Shown: in pieces, positions 1-5,605 of the stretch
How positions within the stretch are numbered: the stretch's first letter is position 1
How the letters are laid out: each line of letters starts with the position of its first letter
NCBI GenBank assembly: GCA_034435395.1
Contig: DAOTXK010000272.1
Location: 1 to 19,692, forward strand
Reading direction: 5' to 3'
DNA from: DAOTXK01 sp034435395
GTDB taxonomy: Bacteria > Chloroflexota > Anaerolineae > Aggregatilineales > Ch27
DNA length: 19,692 bases
Position numbers and translations under genes: made by a program
The notes under the pieces: generated by a model
Told to the model about the DNA's origin: nothing
Databases searched by the model: none
The model's input: only the letters and a program-made list of their open reading frames with translations

Positions 1-190
1 GCCCACGGCCCTGCTGGCCCTGGACGTGCCCAACCCGGATTCGTTCGCGGCGGCGCTGCGGCGGGAGCCGATCCCGGTCATCGCCCGCATCGCCGATGAC
101 CGCGTCCTGCTCGACCCGCGCACCGTCCTGGAGGAACAGGAAAAGGCGCTGCTGGAGAGTCTCAAGCGGCTGCTGGCGGAGCAGGGTTGA
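1..190 (+). CDS. selA: L-seryl-tRNA(Sec) selenium transferase, C-terminal end (partial)
   Basis: The frame is open from the left edge to a TGA at 188-190, giving the last 62 residues of a protein that begins outside the window. The segment PIPVIARIADDRVLLDPRTV matches the conserved C-terminal strand region of SelA, the PLP enzyme that converts Ser-tRNA(Sec) to selenocysteinyl-tRNA(Sec) using selenophosphate. The helical tail rich in Glu, Lys and Leu that follows is also usual for the family. The catalytic PLP lysine lies in the missing part, so activity cannot be judged. The nucleotidyltransferase gene starts 34 bases downstream on the same strand and may be co-transcribed. The alternative, another PLP-dependent fold-type I enzyme, is less likely given the PVIARI-DDRVLLD-RT pattern. 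No selB, selD or tRNA-Sec is visible in the window. Confidence 0.8.
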   Translation, partial: PTALLALDVPNPDSFAAALRREPIPVIARIADDRVLLDPRTVLEEQEKALLESLKRLLAEQG

Positions 191-224
191 TGGTCGACTC
201 TGGCGCATCGATCGGAAAGCCCGC

Positions 225-1073
225 ATGAACGCCCGCGAATACCATGCCTTCACCGAGGCACTGCTCCGCCACCTGGCCGCCGATGACCGCGTGCTGGGTC
301 TGATCGCCTGCGGCTCGATGGCGGCCACATACAGCATGGCGGCCATCAACAGCGTGGCGGCCACCGACTCGGTGGCAAACCGTGATCATGCGCCCGACGA
401 GTGGTCCGACCACGACTTCTGGATCGTCACCGTCCCCGGCGCGCAGGAGCACTTCCGGGCGGTCTACGACTGGCTGCCGGACGCCGGGCGTATCGTCTTC
501 GCCCTGCGGGAGACGGCGCACGGCCTCAAAATCCTCTACGCGGGCGGGCACCTGATCGAATATGCCGTCTTTGCCCCCGACGAACTGCGCGTGACCAAAG
601 CTAACGCCTACCGCGTCCTGCTGGACCGGGAGCGCATCGCCGCACGGATGGCCGAGGTGCGCGCCCGGACGGTCGAGTGGGCGGCTTCTTTAGCGAGTGA
701 TGACCGCTGGCTGTTCGGGCAGTTTATCACCAACCTGTGGGTCGGCGTGGGGCGTCACCGGCGCGGCGAGCGGCTCAGCGGCCACGACTTCGTCAAGCGG
801 CAGGCAGTCGGCCACCTGCTGCCGCTGCTGGTCCGCCACGGCCAGGCCGACCGCCGCGACATGCTGGACGATATCGACCCACTGCGGCGCTTTGAGTTCG
901 CCTTTCCCCAGGTCGGCGCGGAACTCAACCGCCTGCTCCTGCTGGAGACGCCGGCCTGCGCCGCCGGGCTGCTCGACCTGGCCGGGCGGCAGCTGCGCGG
1001 CCGGCTGCCCGATTACCCCGACGAGGCGGTGGCTGTGATCCGGCGGCACATCGAGTCGGCCTGCTCCGGCTGA
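225..1073 (+). CDS. Nucleotidyltransferase-fold protein (aminoglycoside adenylyltransferase-like)
   Basis: This 282-residue protein has the hallmark of the nucleotidyltransferase fold: a helix, then G30-S31, then the metal-binding pair D62-H-D64 in EWSDHDFWIV, followed by a mixed alpha/beta body and a helical C-terminal half. The layout resembles AadS/ANT(6)-type adenylyltransferases and uncharacterised relatives; the substrate is unknown and drug resistance should not be assumed. The start at 225 is preferred because GGAAAG lies at 213-218, six bases upstream, and the longer open frame runs antiparallel to nothing conserved and overlaps selA. The striking oddity is between GS and DxD: about 20 extra residues are encoded by an 18-bp tandem repeat (318-380) that reads MAATYS, MAAINS, VAATDS, VAN. 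The GS and DxD residues survive, so the enzyme may still be active. Confidence 0.72.
   Translation: MNAREYHAFTEALLRHLAADDRVLGLIACGSMAATYSMAAINSVAATDSVANRDHAPDEWSDHDFWIVTVPGAQEHFRAVYDWLPDAGRIVFALRETAHGLKILYAGGHLIEYAVFAPDELRVTKANAYRVLLDRERIAARMAEVRARTVEWAASLASDDRWLFGQFITNLWVGVGRHRRGERLSGHDFVKRQAVGHLLPLLVRHGQADRRDMLDDIDPLRRFEFAFPQVGAELNRLLLLETPACAAGLLDLAGRQLRGRLPDYPDEAVAVIRRHIESACSG
318..380 (+). repeat. 18-bp in-frame tandem repeat, about 3.5 copies
   Basis: Units are 318-335 (ATGGCGGCCACATACAGC), 336-353, 354-371 and a half unit 372-380. Each full unit keeps the core TGGCGGCCA and encodes a hexapeptide of the form (M/V)AA-x-x-S. The repeat lies inside the nucleotidyltransferase gene, between the GS and DxD motifs, and keeps frame. 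Confidence 0.85.
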
Positions 1074-1184
1074 TCGGCCCCCGGAAGACCAGGGCCGGTT
1101 CAGCCAATGCTCCCCGATCAATCAGCCCCAGGAGCGTTCCCCGCTTGTACCGGTGGCGGCAGGTGTATTGGCGCGAGATTGGGG

Positions 1185-1203
1185 TATAATTAGGCAAGCC
1201 TAA
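1185..1203 (+). promoter_or_regulatory. -10 box and overlapping DtxR/MntR-like operator of the ZIP gene
   Basis: A perfect TATAAT at 1185-1190 is followed, sharing its last T, by the dyad TTAGGCAAGCCTAA at 1190-1203 (six-base arms, AA centre). Its TTAGGC/GCCTAA arms resemble the binding sites of DtxR/IdeR/MntR-type metal repressors. Bound protein would cover the -10 element and start site. No convincing -35 is seen. The ZIP start codon is 21 bases downstream, so metal-dependent control of the transporter is a reasonable inference. Confidence 0.6.
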
Positions 1204-1224
1204 AATTCGACCGGGGGGATAGTG

Positions 1225-2040
1225 ATGATCGAACTGGTGGACGGTCTGCACCCGACCCTGCAGGCGCTGCTGGCGACGTGTTTCACCTGGGGCCTGACAG
1301 CGGCGGGCGCGGGCGTCGTGTTTTTCACCCGAGAGTTCAACCGCAAAGTGCTGGACTGGATGCTGGGTTTCGCCGCCGGGGTGATGATCGCGGCCAGCTT
1401 CTGGTCGCTGCTGGCCCCGGCCATCGAGATGTCGGCGGAGATGGGAGACCTGCCCAGCTGGTTCCCGCCTGCGGTGGGCTTCCTGCTGGGCGGGGTCTTC
1501 CTGCGGGGCATGGACCTGGTGCTGCCTCACCTGCACCTGAGCCTGGCCCGCGACCAGGCGGAAGGCATCAGCACGACCTGGCAGCGGTCGGTGCTGCTGG
1601 TGCTGGCCATCACGCTGCATAACTTCCCGGAAGGGCTGGCCATCGGCGTGGCCTTCGGCGCGGCGGCGGCGGGACTGCCCTCAGCGACCATAGCCGGGGC
1701 GGTGGCGCTGGCGATCGGCGTGGGCATCCAGAATTTCCCGGAAGGGCTGGCCGTCTCCATGCCGCTGCGGGGAGAGGGCATGTCTCGCCTCAAGAGTTTC
1801 TGGTACGGGCAGCTCTCGGCCATCGTGGAGCCGATGGCGGGCGTGCTGGGCGCGGCGGCCGTGCTGCTGATGCGCCCGCTGCTGCCCTACGCGCTGAGCT
1901 TCGCCGCCGGAGCCATGATCTTCGTGGTGGTGGAGGAAGTGATCCCCGATTCGCACTGCGCCGGCCACCCCGATCTGGCGACGATGGGCACCATGCTGGG
2001 CTTCGTGGTGATGATGGTGTTGGATGTGGCGCTGGGCTGA
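1225..2040 (+). CDS. ZIP family divalent metal transporter (GufA/ZupT-like)
   Basis: A 271-residue membrane protein with about eight hydrophobic segments and the metal-site motifs of ZIP transporters: HNFPEG at 132-137 in one helix, QNFPEG at 169-174 in the next, E202 in VEPMAG, and VVVEEVIPDSH ending at H244. ZIP proteins move Zn2+, Fe2+ or Mn2+ across the cytoplasmic membrane, usually into the cytosol. The second motif has Gln in place of the His found in many zinc importers, as in the GufA subgroup. Length and the glycine-rich first helices fit that subgroup. ATG 1225 follows a G-rich stretch at 1213-1218; the GTG at 1222 is possible and adds one residue. The upstream palindrome at 1190-1203 suggests repression by a metal sensor. 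It stands alone in its transcription unit or leads the next gene 96 bases downstream. Confidence 0.88.
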   Translation: MIELVDGLHPTLQALLATCFTWGLTAAGAGVVFFTREFNRKVLDWMLGFAAGVMIAASFWSLLAPAIEMSAEMGDLPSWFPPAVGFLLGGVFLRGMDLVLPHLHLSLARDQAEGISTTWQRSVLLVLAITLHNFPEGLAIGVAFGAAAAGLPSATIAGAVALAIGVGIQNFPEGLAVSMPLRGEGMSRLKSFWYGQLSAIVEPMAGVLGAAAVLLMRPLLPYALSFAAGAMIFVVVEEVIPDSHCAGHPDLATMGTMLGFVVMMVLDVALG

Positions 2041-2049
2041 GCCGGTCAT

Positions 2050-2079
2050 TTGCAGCAAAGGCCCGTTCTATGCTATGCT
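2050..2079 (+). promoter_or_regulatory. Predicted sigma70-type promoter for the 2137 gene
   Basis: TTGCAG at 2050-2055, an 18-base spacer and TATGCT at 2074-2079 (a second TATGCT lies at 2069-2074). The start site would be near 2086, giving a leader of about 50 bases before the SD sequence AAAGGGGGC at 2124-2132. Confidence 0.45.
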
Positions 2080-2136
2080 GCCGCGATCAGAGCACAGTAC
2101 CAATCGTCCCATCAAATCCATCCAAAGGGGGCAACC

Positions 2137-2586
2137 ATGCAAGGGCAACAGTCATCACCTTCGGCCATCGTCATTGCGCTTGGCGTCTACAAGATCGTCC
2201 TGGCGATCTTTCTGTTATGCGCTGGCGCAGCCGCCGTGGGCTGTGGCGCGCTGGGAGGGCTGACCGCCAGCGTTTTCGGGCGGGCTGGCGAGACACAAGC
2301 CGCCGTGGCCACCGGCGTCATCAGCCTGATCAGCACCCTGGTCGGCATCTTCAGCCTGGCTTTCGGGGTCGCGGCCATCGTCGTCGCCATCGGCCTGTTC
2401 CTGACCAAGCCCTGGGCCTACCTGGGCGCGCTGGTGGTCAACGGGGCGGTGATTGTCCTGCAATTGCTCGGCCTGTTCACCGGTGGCTTGAACATCCTGA
2501 ATGTGGTCTTCATTGTGCTCAGCGGCGTGGCCATCTACCTCCTGCTGACCGACGAGCCTACCAAGCAGGTCTTTGGCCAGGCCTGA
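2137..2586 (+). CDS. Small multi-helix membrane protein, function unknown
   Basis: A 149-residue protein, mostly hydrophobic, with a short polar N-terminus (MQGQQSSPS) and four likely membrane helices: about 9-35 (rich in Ala, Gly, Cys), 55-85, 88-110 and 115-138. The C-terminus ends in a short charged tail TDEPTKQVFGQA. The start at 2137 is fixed by AAAGGGGGC five to six bases upstream; the open frame upstream of it is not hydrophobic and looks non-coding. The Ala/Val/Ile-rich four-helix shape is common to many small uncharacterised envelope proteins and gives no safe function. A promoter (2050-2079) suggests that it is transcribed independently of the ZIP gene. Confidence 0.7.
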   Translation: MQGQQSSPSAIVIALGVYKIVLAIFLLCAGAAAVGCGALGGLTASVFGRAGETQAAVATGVISLISTLVGIFSLAFGVAAIVVAIGLFLTKPWAYLGALVVNGAVIVLQLLGLFTGGLNILNVVFIVLSGVAIYLLLTDEPTKQVFGQA

Positions 2587-2644
2587 TTCAGCCCTTCAGG
2601 GGAGCGTAAACACCGCTCACGGCGCAAAAAAAGTCATCCCATAC

Positions 2645-2650
2645 TATACT
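2645..2650 (+). promoter_or_regulatory. Possible -10 box (TATACT) for the DHODH-like gene
   Basis: TATACT at 2645-2650 lies 68 bases before ATG 2719 and is followed by GG, as in the boxes at 3750 and 15687. No matching -35 element is visible at the usual distance, so this is tentative. Confidence 0.3.
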
Positions 2651-2718
2651 GGCCGTTGCCGCACGATGGAACTGAGCAGCGGCCAGCTTTTGTTATTGCC
2701 GAGAAGGAAATCCGCCGC

Positions 2719-3648
2719 ATGGACGTGGAACTGACCCGCACCGGCAAACACAGCCTGATCCTGCACGCGCCCGTGATGCCCGCGGCGGGCACGTTTGGCT
2801 ACGGCGACCGGTATGCCCGGCTGATCAAAACCGAGAAGCTGGGGGCCATCGTCACTGACCCGGTCACGCTCAAGCCGCGCCGGATCGCCAGGGGGGCGCA
2901 CGCCGTCCCTCTGCCGGGCGGGCTGCTGCTGCATACGGGGATGCCCAATCCCGGCGTGCACCAGGTGGTCAAACAGTACCGCCAGACATGGGATAAGCTC
3001 CCCGTGCCGGTGATCGTGCACGTCATGGGCACCATCCCGCCGGACGTGGCGCGCTGCGTGCGGGCCGTGGTGGACTGCCCCAACGTGCAGGGCATCGAGC
3101 TGGGCATCCACGACCTGACGGGCGTGGAGGAGATGCGCGCCCTGATCCAGGCCGTGGGGGAGACGACGCAGCTTCCCCTGCTGGTCCGCCTGCCGCTGGA
3201 GCGGGCCGCCGAACTGGCGCGGGTCGTGGCTGCCACCGATGCCGGGGCGGTGGTGATCGGCGCGCCGCCGCGCGGCCTGGCCCGCGACCCGGTCAGCGGG
3301 CAGTTGATCCGGGGCCGGGTGTACGGGCCGCTGGTCAAGCCGCTGGCCTTGCACACGGTGGCCCAGGCCGTGCAGGAGCTTCAGCAGGACGACCTGCCCG
3401 TCATCGGCTGCGGGGGGATTCACACGCCAGCGGACGCGCGGGACTTTATCGAAGTGGGGGCGCGGGCAGTGCAACTGGACAGCGTGATCTGGGTGCGGCC
3501 CCAGGGGGCGGAGATCATCGCCCGCGACCTGGGCGGCTTCCAGCTCACCCGCGCTGCTGACGCCTACCCTGACGAATGGTTCCCCGGCATCGGCGAGACT
3601 TTCCGCAAAGAGGCCGTCCCCCCGCCGCCGGACGATCTGCCGGAGTAA
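2719..3648 (+). CDS. Divergent dihydroorotate dehydrogenase-like (FMN TIM barrel) protein
   Basis: A 309-residue TIM barrel whose pieces follow class 1 dihydroorotate dehydrogenases: VTDPVTLKPR (46-54) where the family has its KT..P..GN-PR strand, GMPNPGV (74-80), GRVYGPLVKPLAL (199-211), VIGCGGI (228-234) for phosphate binding of FMN, and GARAVQLDSV (247-256). The key catalytic loop is changed: family members carry NxSCPN at the end of strand 4, here ELGIHDLTG (127-135), so the class 1 base cysteine is missing, and the next strand has LVRLP rather than VKLSP. It may use another substrate or only bind FMN. Start 2719 has AGAAGGAAA at 2702-2710; a longer in-frame TTG start at 2656 has little support. 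No pyr genes are nearby, and the protein ends in a proline-rich tail. Confidence 0.75.
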   Translation: MDVELTRTGKHSLILHAPVMPAAGTFGYGDRYARLIKTEKLGAIVTDPVTLKPRRIARGAHAVPLPGGLLLHTGMPNPGVHQVVKQYRQTWDKLPVPVIVHVMGTIPPDVARCVRAVVDCPNVQGIELGIHDLTGVEEMRALIQAVGETTQLPLLVRLPLERAAELARVVAATDAGAVVIGAPPRGLARDPVSGQLIRGRVYGPLVKPLALHTVAQAVQELQQDDLPVIGCGGIHTPADARDFIEVGARAVQLDSVIWVRPQGAEIIARDLGGFQLTRAADAYPDEWFPGIGETFRKEAVPPPPDDLPE

Positions 3649-3651
3649 CAT

Positions 3652-3718
3652 AGCTGTCAGCTGTCAGCTATCAGCCGTCAGCTATCAGCTGTCAGCTATC
3701 AGCTGTCAGCTATCAGCC
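3652..3718. repeat. Heptamer tandem repeat AGC(T/C)(G/A)TC, nine units
   Basis: Nine consecutive 7-bp units run from 3652 to 3714 (AGCTGTC, AGCTGTC, AGCTATC, AGCCGTC, AGCTATC, AGCTGTC, AGCTATC, AGCTGTC, AGCTATC), plus AGCC at 3715-3718. GCTGTCAGC-type windows are imperfect palindromes, so a single strand could fold into small overlapping hairpins. It begins three bases after the DHODH-like stop codon and ends where lower-GC sequence begins. Confidence 0.9.
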
Positions 3719-3749
3719 TCGGACAGGCAGCCGATACATTGATGTGATA

Positions 3750-3755
3750 TATACT
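3750..3755 (+). promoter_or_regulatory. Possible -10 box (TATACT) for the Uma2 gene
   Basis: TATACT at 3750-3755 sits in a locally AT-rich stretch 35 bases before ATG 3790. The SD sequence CAGGAG (3777-3782) follows. No clear -35 element is present. Confidence 0.35.
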
Positions 3756-3789
3756 GGATAAAAAGAGGCGATTCAGCAGGAGCCGCGCC

Positions 3790-4344
3790 ATGGTCGTTGG
3801 CGAAAGGTTGATGACGGTCGAGGAATTCTGGGCGCAGTACGCGGGCCAGCCCTATGAACTGGTGGAGGGGGAAATTACTGCGGTGACACCGACGGGATAC
3901 CTGCACATGATCGTAACCACGCGCGTCATTACCCAACTGCGCAACTTCGTCGATACTCACCAGTTAGGTGAAGTGGGTGGCGCAGAAGGTGGATTCTATT
4001 TGTCGCCAACCGAAATGCGCACCGCTGACGCCGCCTTCATCAGCAATGAAAAGCTGGCCCGAATCACCGACCCGGACAAGTACCTCCCCTTTGCGCCCGA
4101 TCTGGCGGTGGAAGTGATCGCGCCAGGCGATACGGCAGCCGATATTCAGCACAAAGTAGATACCGACCTCCAGGCGGGCACGGCCCTGGTATGGGTGATC
4201 TATCCCAGTTTAAAAAAAGTGATCGTCTACCGTCCCGATGGCACGGCGCGGGCCATCCCGGAAGACGGCACCCTCGACGGCGGCGAGGTGCTGCCGGGGC
4301 TGGCGGTCCCGGTCAAGAGTCTGTTCCCCCCAGGCGACTGCTAA
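3790..4344 (+). CDS. Uma2 family (DUF820) putative restriction-type endonuclease
   Basis: A 184-residue protein with the features of the Uma2/DUF820 family: MTVEEFW near the N-terminus, YELVEGE (22-28), RTADAAFIS (77-85), APDLAVEVIAPGD (102-114), then HKV at 121-123 and the hydrophobic strand TALVWVIYP. The PD-(D/E)XK-type residues are D80, E108 and K122, all present, so the nuclease core looks intact. These proteins are common in multiple copies in Cyanobacteria and Chloroflexota, with unclear biological role. ATG 3790 is supported by CAGGAG seven bases upstream. The last 38 bases of its conserved tail (4276-4313, DGGEVLPGLAVPV) recur exactly at 5079-5116. The PIN toxin starts 22 bases after its stop, so the two may be co-transcribed. 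Confidence 0.87.
   Translation: MVVGERLMTVEEFWAQYAGQPYELVEGEITAVTPTGYLHMIVTTRVITQLRNFVDTHQLGEVGGAEGGFYLSPTEMRTADAAFISNEKLARITDPDKYLPFAPDLAVEVIAPGDTAADIQHKVDTDLQAGTALVWVIYPSLKKVIVYRPDGTARAIPEDGTLDGGEVLPGLAVPVKSLFPPGDC
4276..4313 (+). repeat. 38-bp direct repeat, left copy (within Uma2 3' end)
   Basis: Bases 4276-4313 are identical to 5079-5116 over 38 positions, and similarity continues weakly for about 18 bases more. Both copies encode DGGEVLPGLAVPV in a Uma2 tail. The distance between starts is 803 bases. Confidence 0.9.
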
Positions 4345-4366
4345 AACGACAGGAAAGGTTCTCTCC

Positions 4367-4753
4367 TTGGCGGAAAGACTGCTACTTGACACGAATGCTG
4401 TTATCGGCTTTGTCAGCGGCGATAACGTCATCACTGAGCGCCTTCAAGATGTCGAAGTGTGTGTGCCGAGCATTGTGTTAGGCGAGCTTTACTATGGCGC
4501 ACGGCGTTCCAGTCGCGTGACTGACAACGTGGCCAAGGTTGATGCATTGGCCAGACAAAGTGTTGTATTCCCCTGTGATGTGGGGACAGCCCAGTGGTAT
4601 GGACAGATCAAACAACAGGCCCATGCCACGGGGCGGCCAATCCCGGATAATGATCTCTGGATCGCAGCAGTTGCCGTGCAACATGGCCTGACTCTGTTGA
4701 CACGTGACAGGCATTTTCAAAACATCGAGGACCTGTCGGTTGAGATGTGGTAG
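4367..4753 (+). CDS. VapC-like PIN domain ribonuclease (toxin)
   Basis: A 128-residue PIN domain protein. Visible features are LLLDTNAVI with D8, VPSIVLGELYYGA with E40, and IPDNDLWIAAVAVQHGLTLLTRDRHF with D96 and D114: the four acidic residues that bind Mg2+ in VapC RNases, which cleave RNA or tRNA when freed from their antitoxin. The start is the TTG at 4367, because AGGAAAGG at 4351-4358 is eight bases upstream and VapC proteins typically open just before the DTN motif. No antitoxin is encoded between Uma2 and this gene, the usual place; the nearest candidate is downstream at 4835. Base composition is lower in GC than the flanking genes, which suggests acquisition. Confidence 0.85.
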   Translation: MAERLLLDTNAVIGFVSGDNVITERLQDVEVCVPSIVLGELYYGARRSSRVTDNVAKVDALARQSVVFPCDVGTAQWYGQIKQQAHATGRPIPDNDLWIAAVAVQHGLTLLTRDRHFQNIEDLSVEMW

Positions 4754-4810
4754 ATGAAGTTAAGGATTGACCATTGACCGGTCGTGGTAAGATAGGTTGC
4801 CGGATTCACC

Positions 4811-4839
4811 GTTGATGATGAGGGAGGGTTGATGATGAG
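4811..4839 (+). repeat. Duplicated start region GTTGATGATGAG
   Basis: GTTGATGATGAG occurs at 4811-4822 and again at 4828-4839, a 17-bp period with GGAGG between. The second copy carries the start codons of the antitoxin-like gene; the first copy is therefore a fossil or decoy start. Confidence 0.75.
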
Positions 4840-5074
4840 TGAAAGCCCAATCAAAGAGCAGATCATCACCGAGTTAACCGATCTTGACCCCCATCAGTTG
4901 CAGGAAGTGCTTAACTTCACCCGTAATCTGAAAGCGCAGACCCAGGGCGCGTTGGGTAGGAATTTGATGCACCTGGTCGGTTCCATCCCGCCGGATGACC
5001 TGGCATTGATGGAGAAGGTAATTGAGGAGGACTGCGAGCGCATCGACCCGCAAACCTGGGATATCACGCTGTAA
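4835..5074 (+). CDS. Antitoxin-like small protein (of the type paired with PIN toxins)
   Basis: A 79-residue acidic protein. An N-terminal helical part (KEQIITELTDLDPHQLQEVL, then NFTRNLKAQ) resembles the short helices of many type II antitoxins, and LVGSIPPDDLALMEKVIEEDCERID matches the acidic C-terminal segment seen in small Cyanobacteria/Chloroflexota proteins encoded upstream of PIN toxins. Family naming is from motif memory and moderate. Start 4835 is chosen from three tandem candidates (TTG 4829, ATG 4832, ATG 4835) because GAGGGAGGG lies at 4820-4828. It lies 81 bases downstream of the PIN gene, the reverse of the usual order, and what follows its stop is only a Uma2 tail, so either the order is inverted or its own toxin has been lost. 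Confidence 0.6.
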   Translation: MSESPIKEQIITELTDLDPHQLQEVLNFTRNLKAQTQGALGRNLMHLVGSIPPDDLALMEKVIEEDCERIDPQTWDITL

Positions 5075-5078
5075 TGTT

Positions 5079-5150
5079 GACGGCGGCGAGGTGCTGCCGG
5101 GGCTGGCGGTCCCGGTGGCCGACCTGTTTCCGCCCCAAACGACCGGATAG
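5079..5150 (+). pseudogene. Fragment of a second Uma2 gene (3' end only)
   Basis: Bases 5079-5150 read DGGEVLPGLAVPV followed by ADLFPPQTTG and a TAG stop: the C-terminal 23 residues of a Uma2 protein without its body. The first 38 bases are identical to the Uma2 gene end at 4276-4313, and the rest is similar (ADLFPP versus KSLFPP). No start codon or SD belongs to it; it is non-functional. It marks the right edge of the accessory segment and converges on the minus-strand STAS-like gene, which ends ten bases away. Confidence 0.8.
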
Positions 5151-5160
5151 CCGCCGGTTA

Positions 5161-5586
5161 CTACCCATCAGCGCTGCTGGTTGGCCTCGTGCCCGGCCCC
5201 TGATCGGTCTCCCCCCGCCGCTGGCGGATCAGAGCGCGGGCCTCATCCAGTGTCCCGGCGATGAAAAACTTCTCCATATTCGACCGGTACACCCGCCGCA
5301 GCACGCCCAAAGCGATCGACACAAACATGCCGCCGCCGATCAGCACCACGGTTCGGGTGCTGTCCGGAATCTCCACCACCGATTGTTTGATGTTGCGGAA
5401 CAGGTTATCCGGCATCAGGCGGCTGTGGCTCATGTCGGTGATGGTGTCGGTGGGGTGATCGACCGAGCGGGCCAGCTCCCAGGCCCGGTCGATGGCGGCC
5501 TGATACTCGTCCCAGGTCCAGGGCGACTGGAAGGTGTAGCGGATGATGGTCTGTTCGGCGTCGTCCCAGTCAACCGTGATCGGCAT
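5161..5586 (-). CDS. Small SpoIIAA/STAS-like protein, function unknown
   Basis: A 141-residue protein starting at the ATG at 5584-5586, 19 bases behind the nadE stop, with GAGG just upstream. The order is strand-rich start (PITVDWDDAEQTIIRYTFQS), a tryptophan-containing helix with TWDEYQAAIDRAWELA, then DTITDMSHSRLMPDN and TRTVVLIGGGMFVSIALGVLRRVY. That run of beta-alpha-beta with a central Asp resembles the SpoIIAA/STAS fold used for anti-anti-sigma or sensory partner roles, but I do not recognise a named family and no phospho-site Ser is certain. The hydrophobic stretch VVLIGGGMFVSIALGVL could be a buried helix or a membrane contact. Last gene of the nadE operon. The C-terminal 30 residues are polar and low in complexity. 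Confidence 0.6.
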   Translation of the reverse strand: MPITVDWDDAEQTIIRYTFQSPWTWDEYQAAIDRAWELARSVDHPTDTITDMSHSRLMPDNLFRNIKQSVVEIPDSTRTVVLIGGGMFVSIALGVLRRVYRSNMEKFFIAGTLDEARALIRQRRGETDQGPGTRPTSSADG

Positions 5587-5605
5587 ATGCCTCGTTCCCC
5601 ATGTG

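Noticed and set aside
2602..2618. Hairpin GAGCG/CGCTC after the 2137 gene
   Set aside because: Only five base pairs and no following T-run, so it is not a convincing intrinsic terminator.
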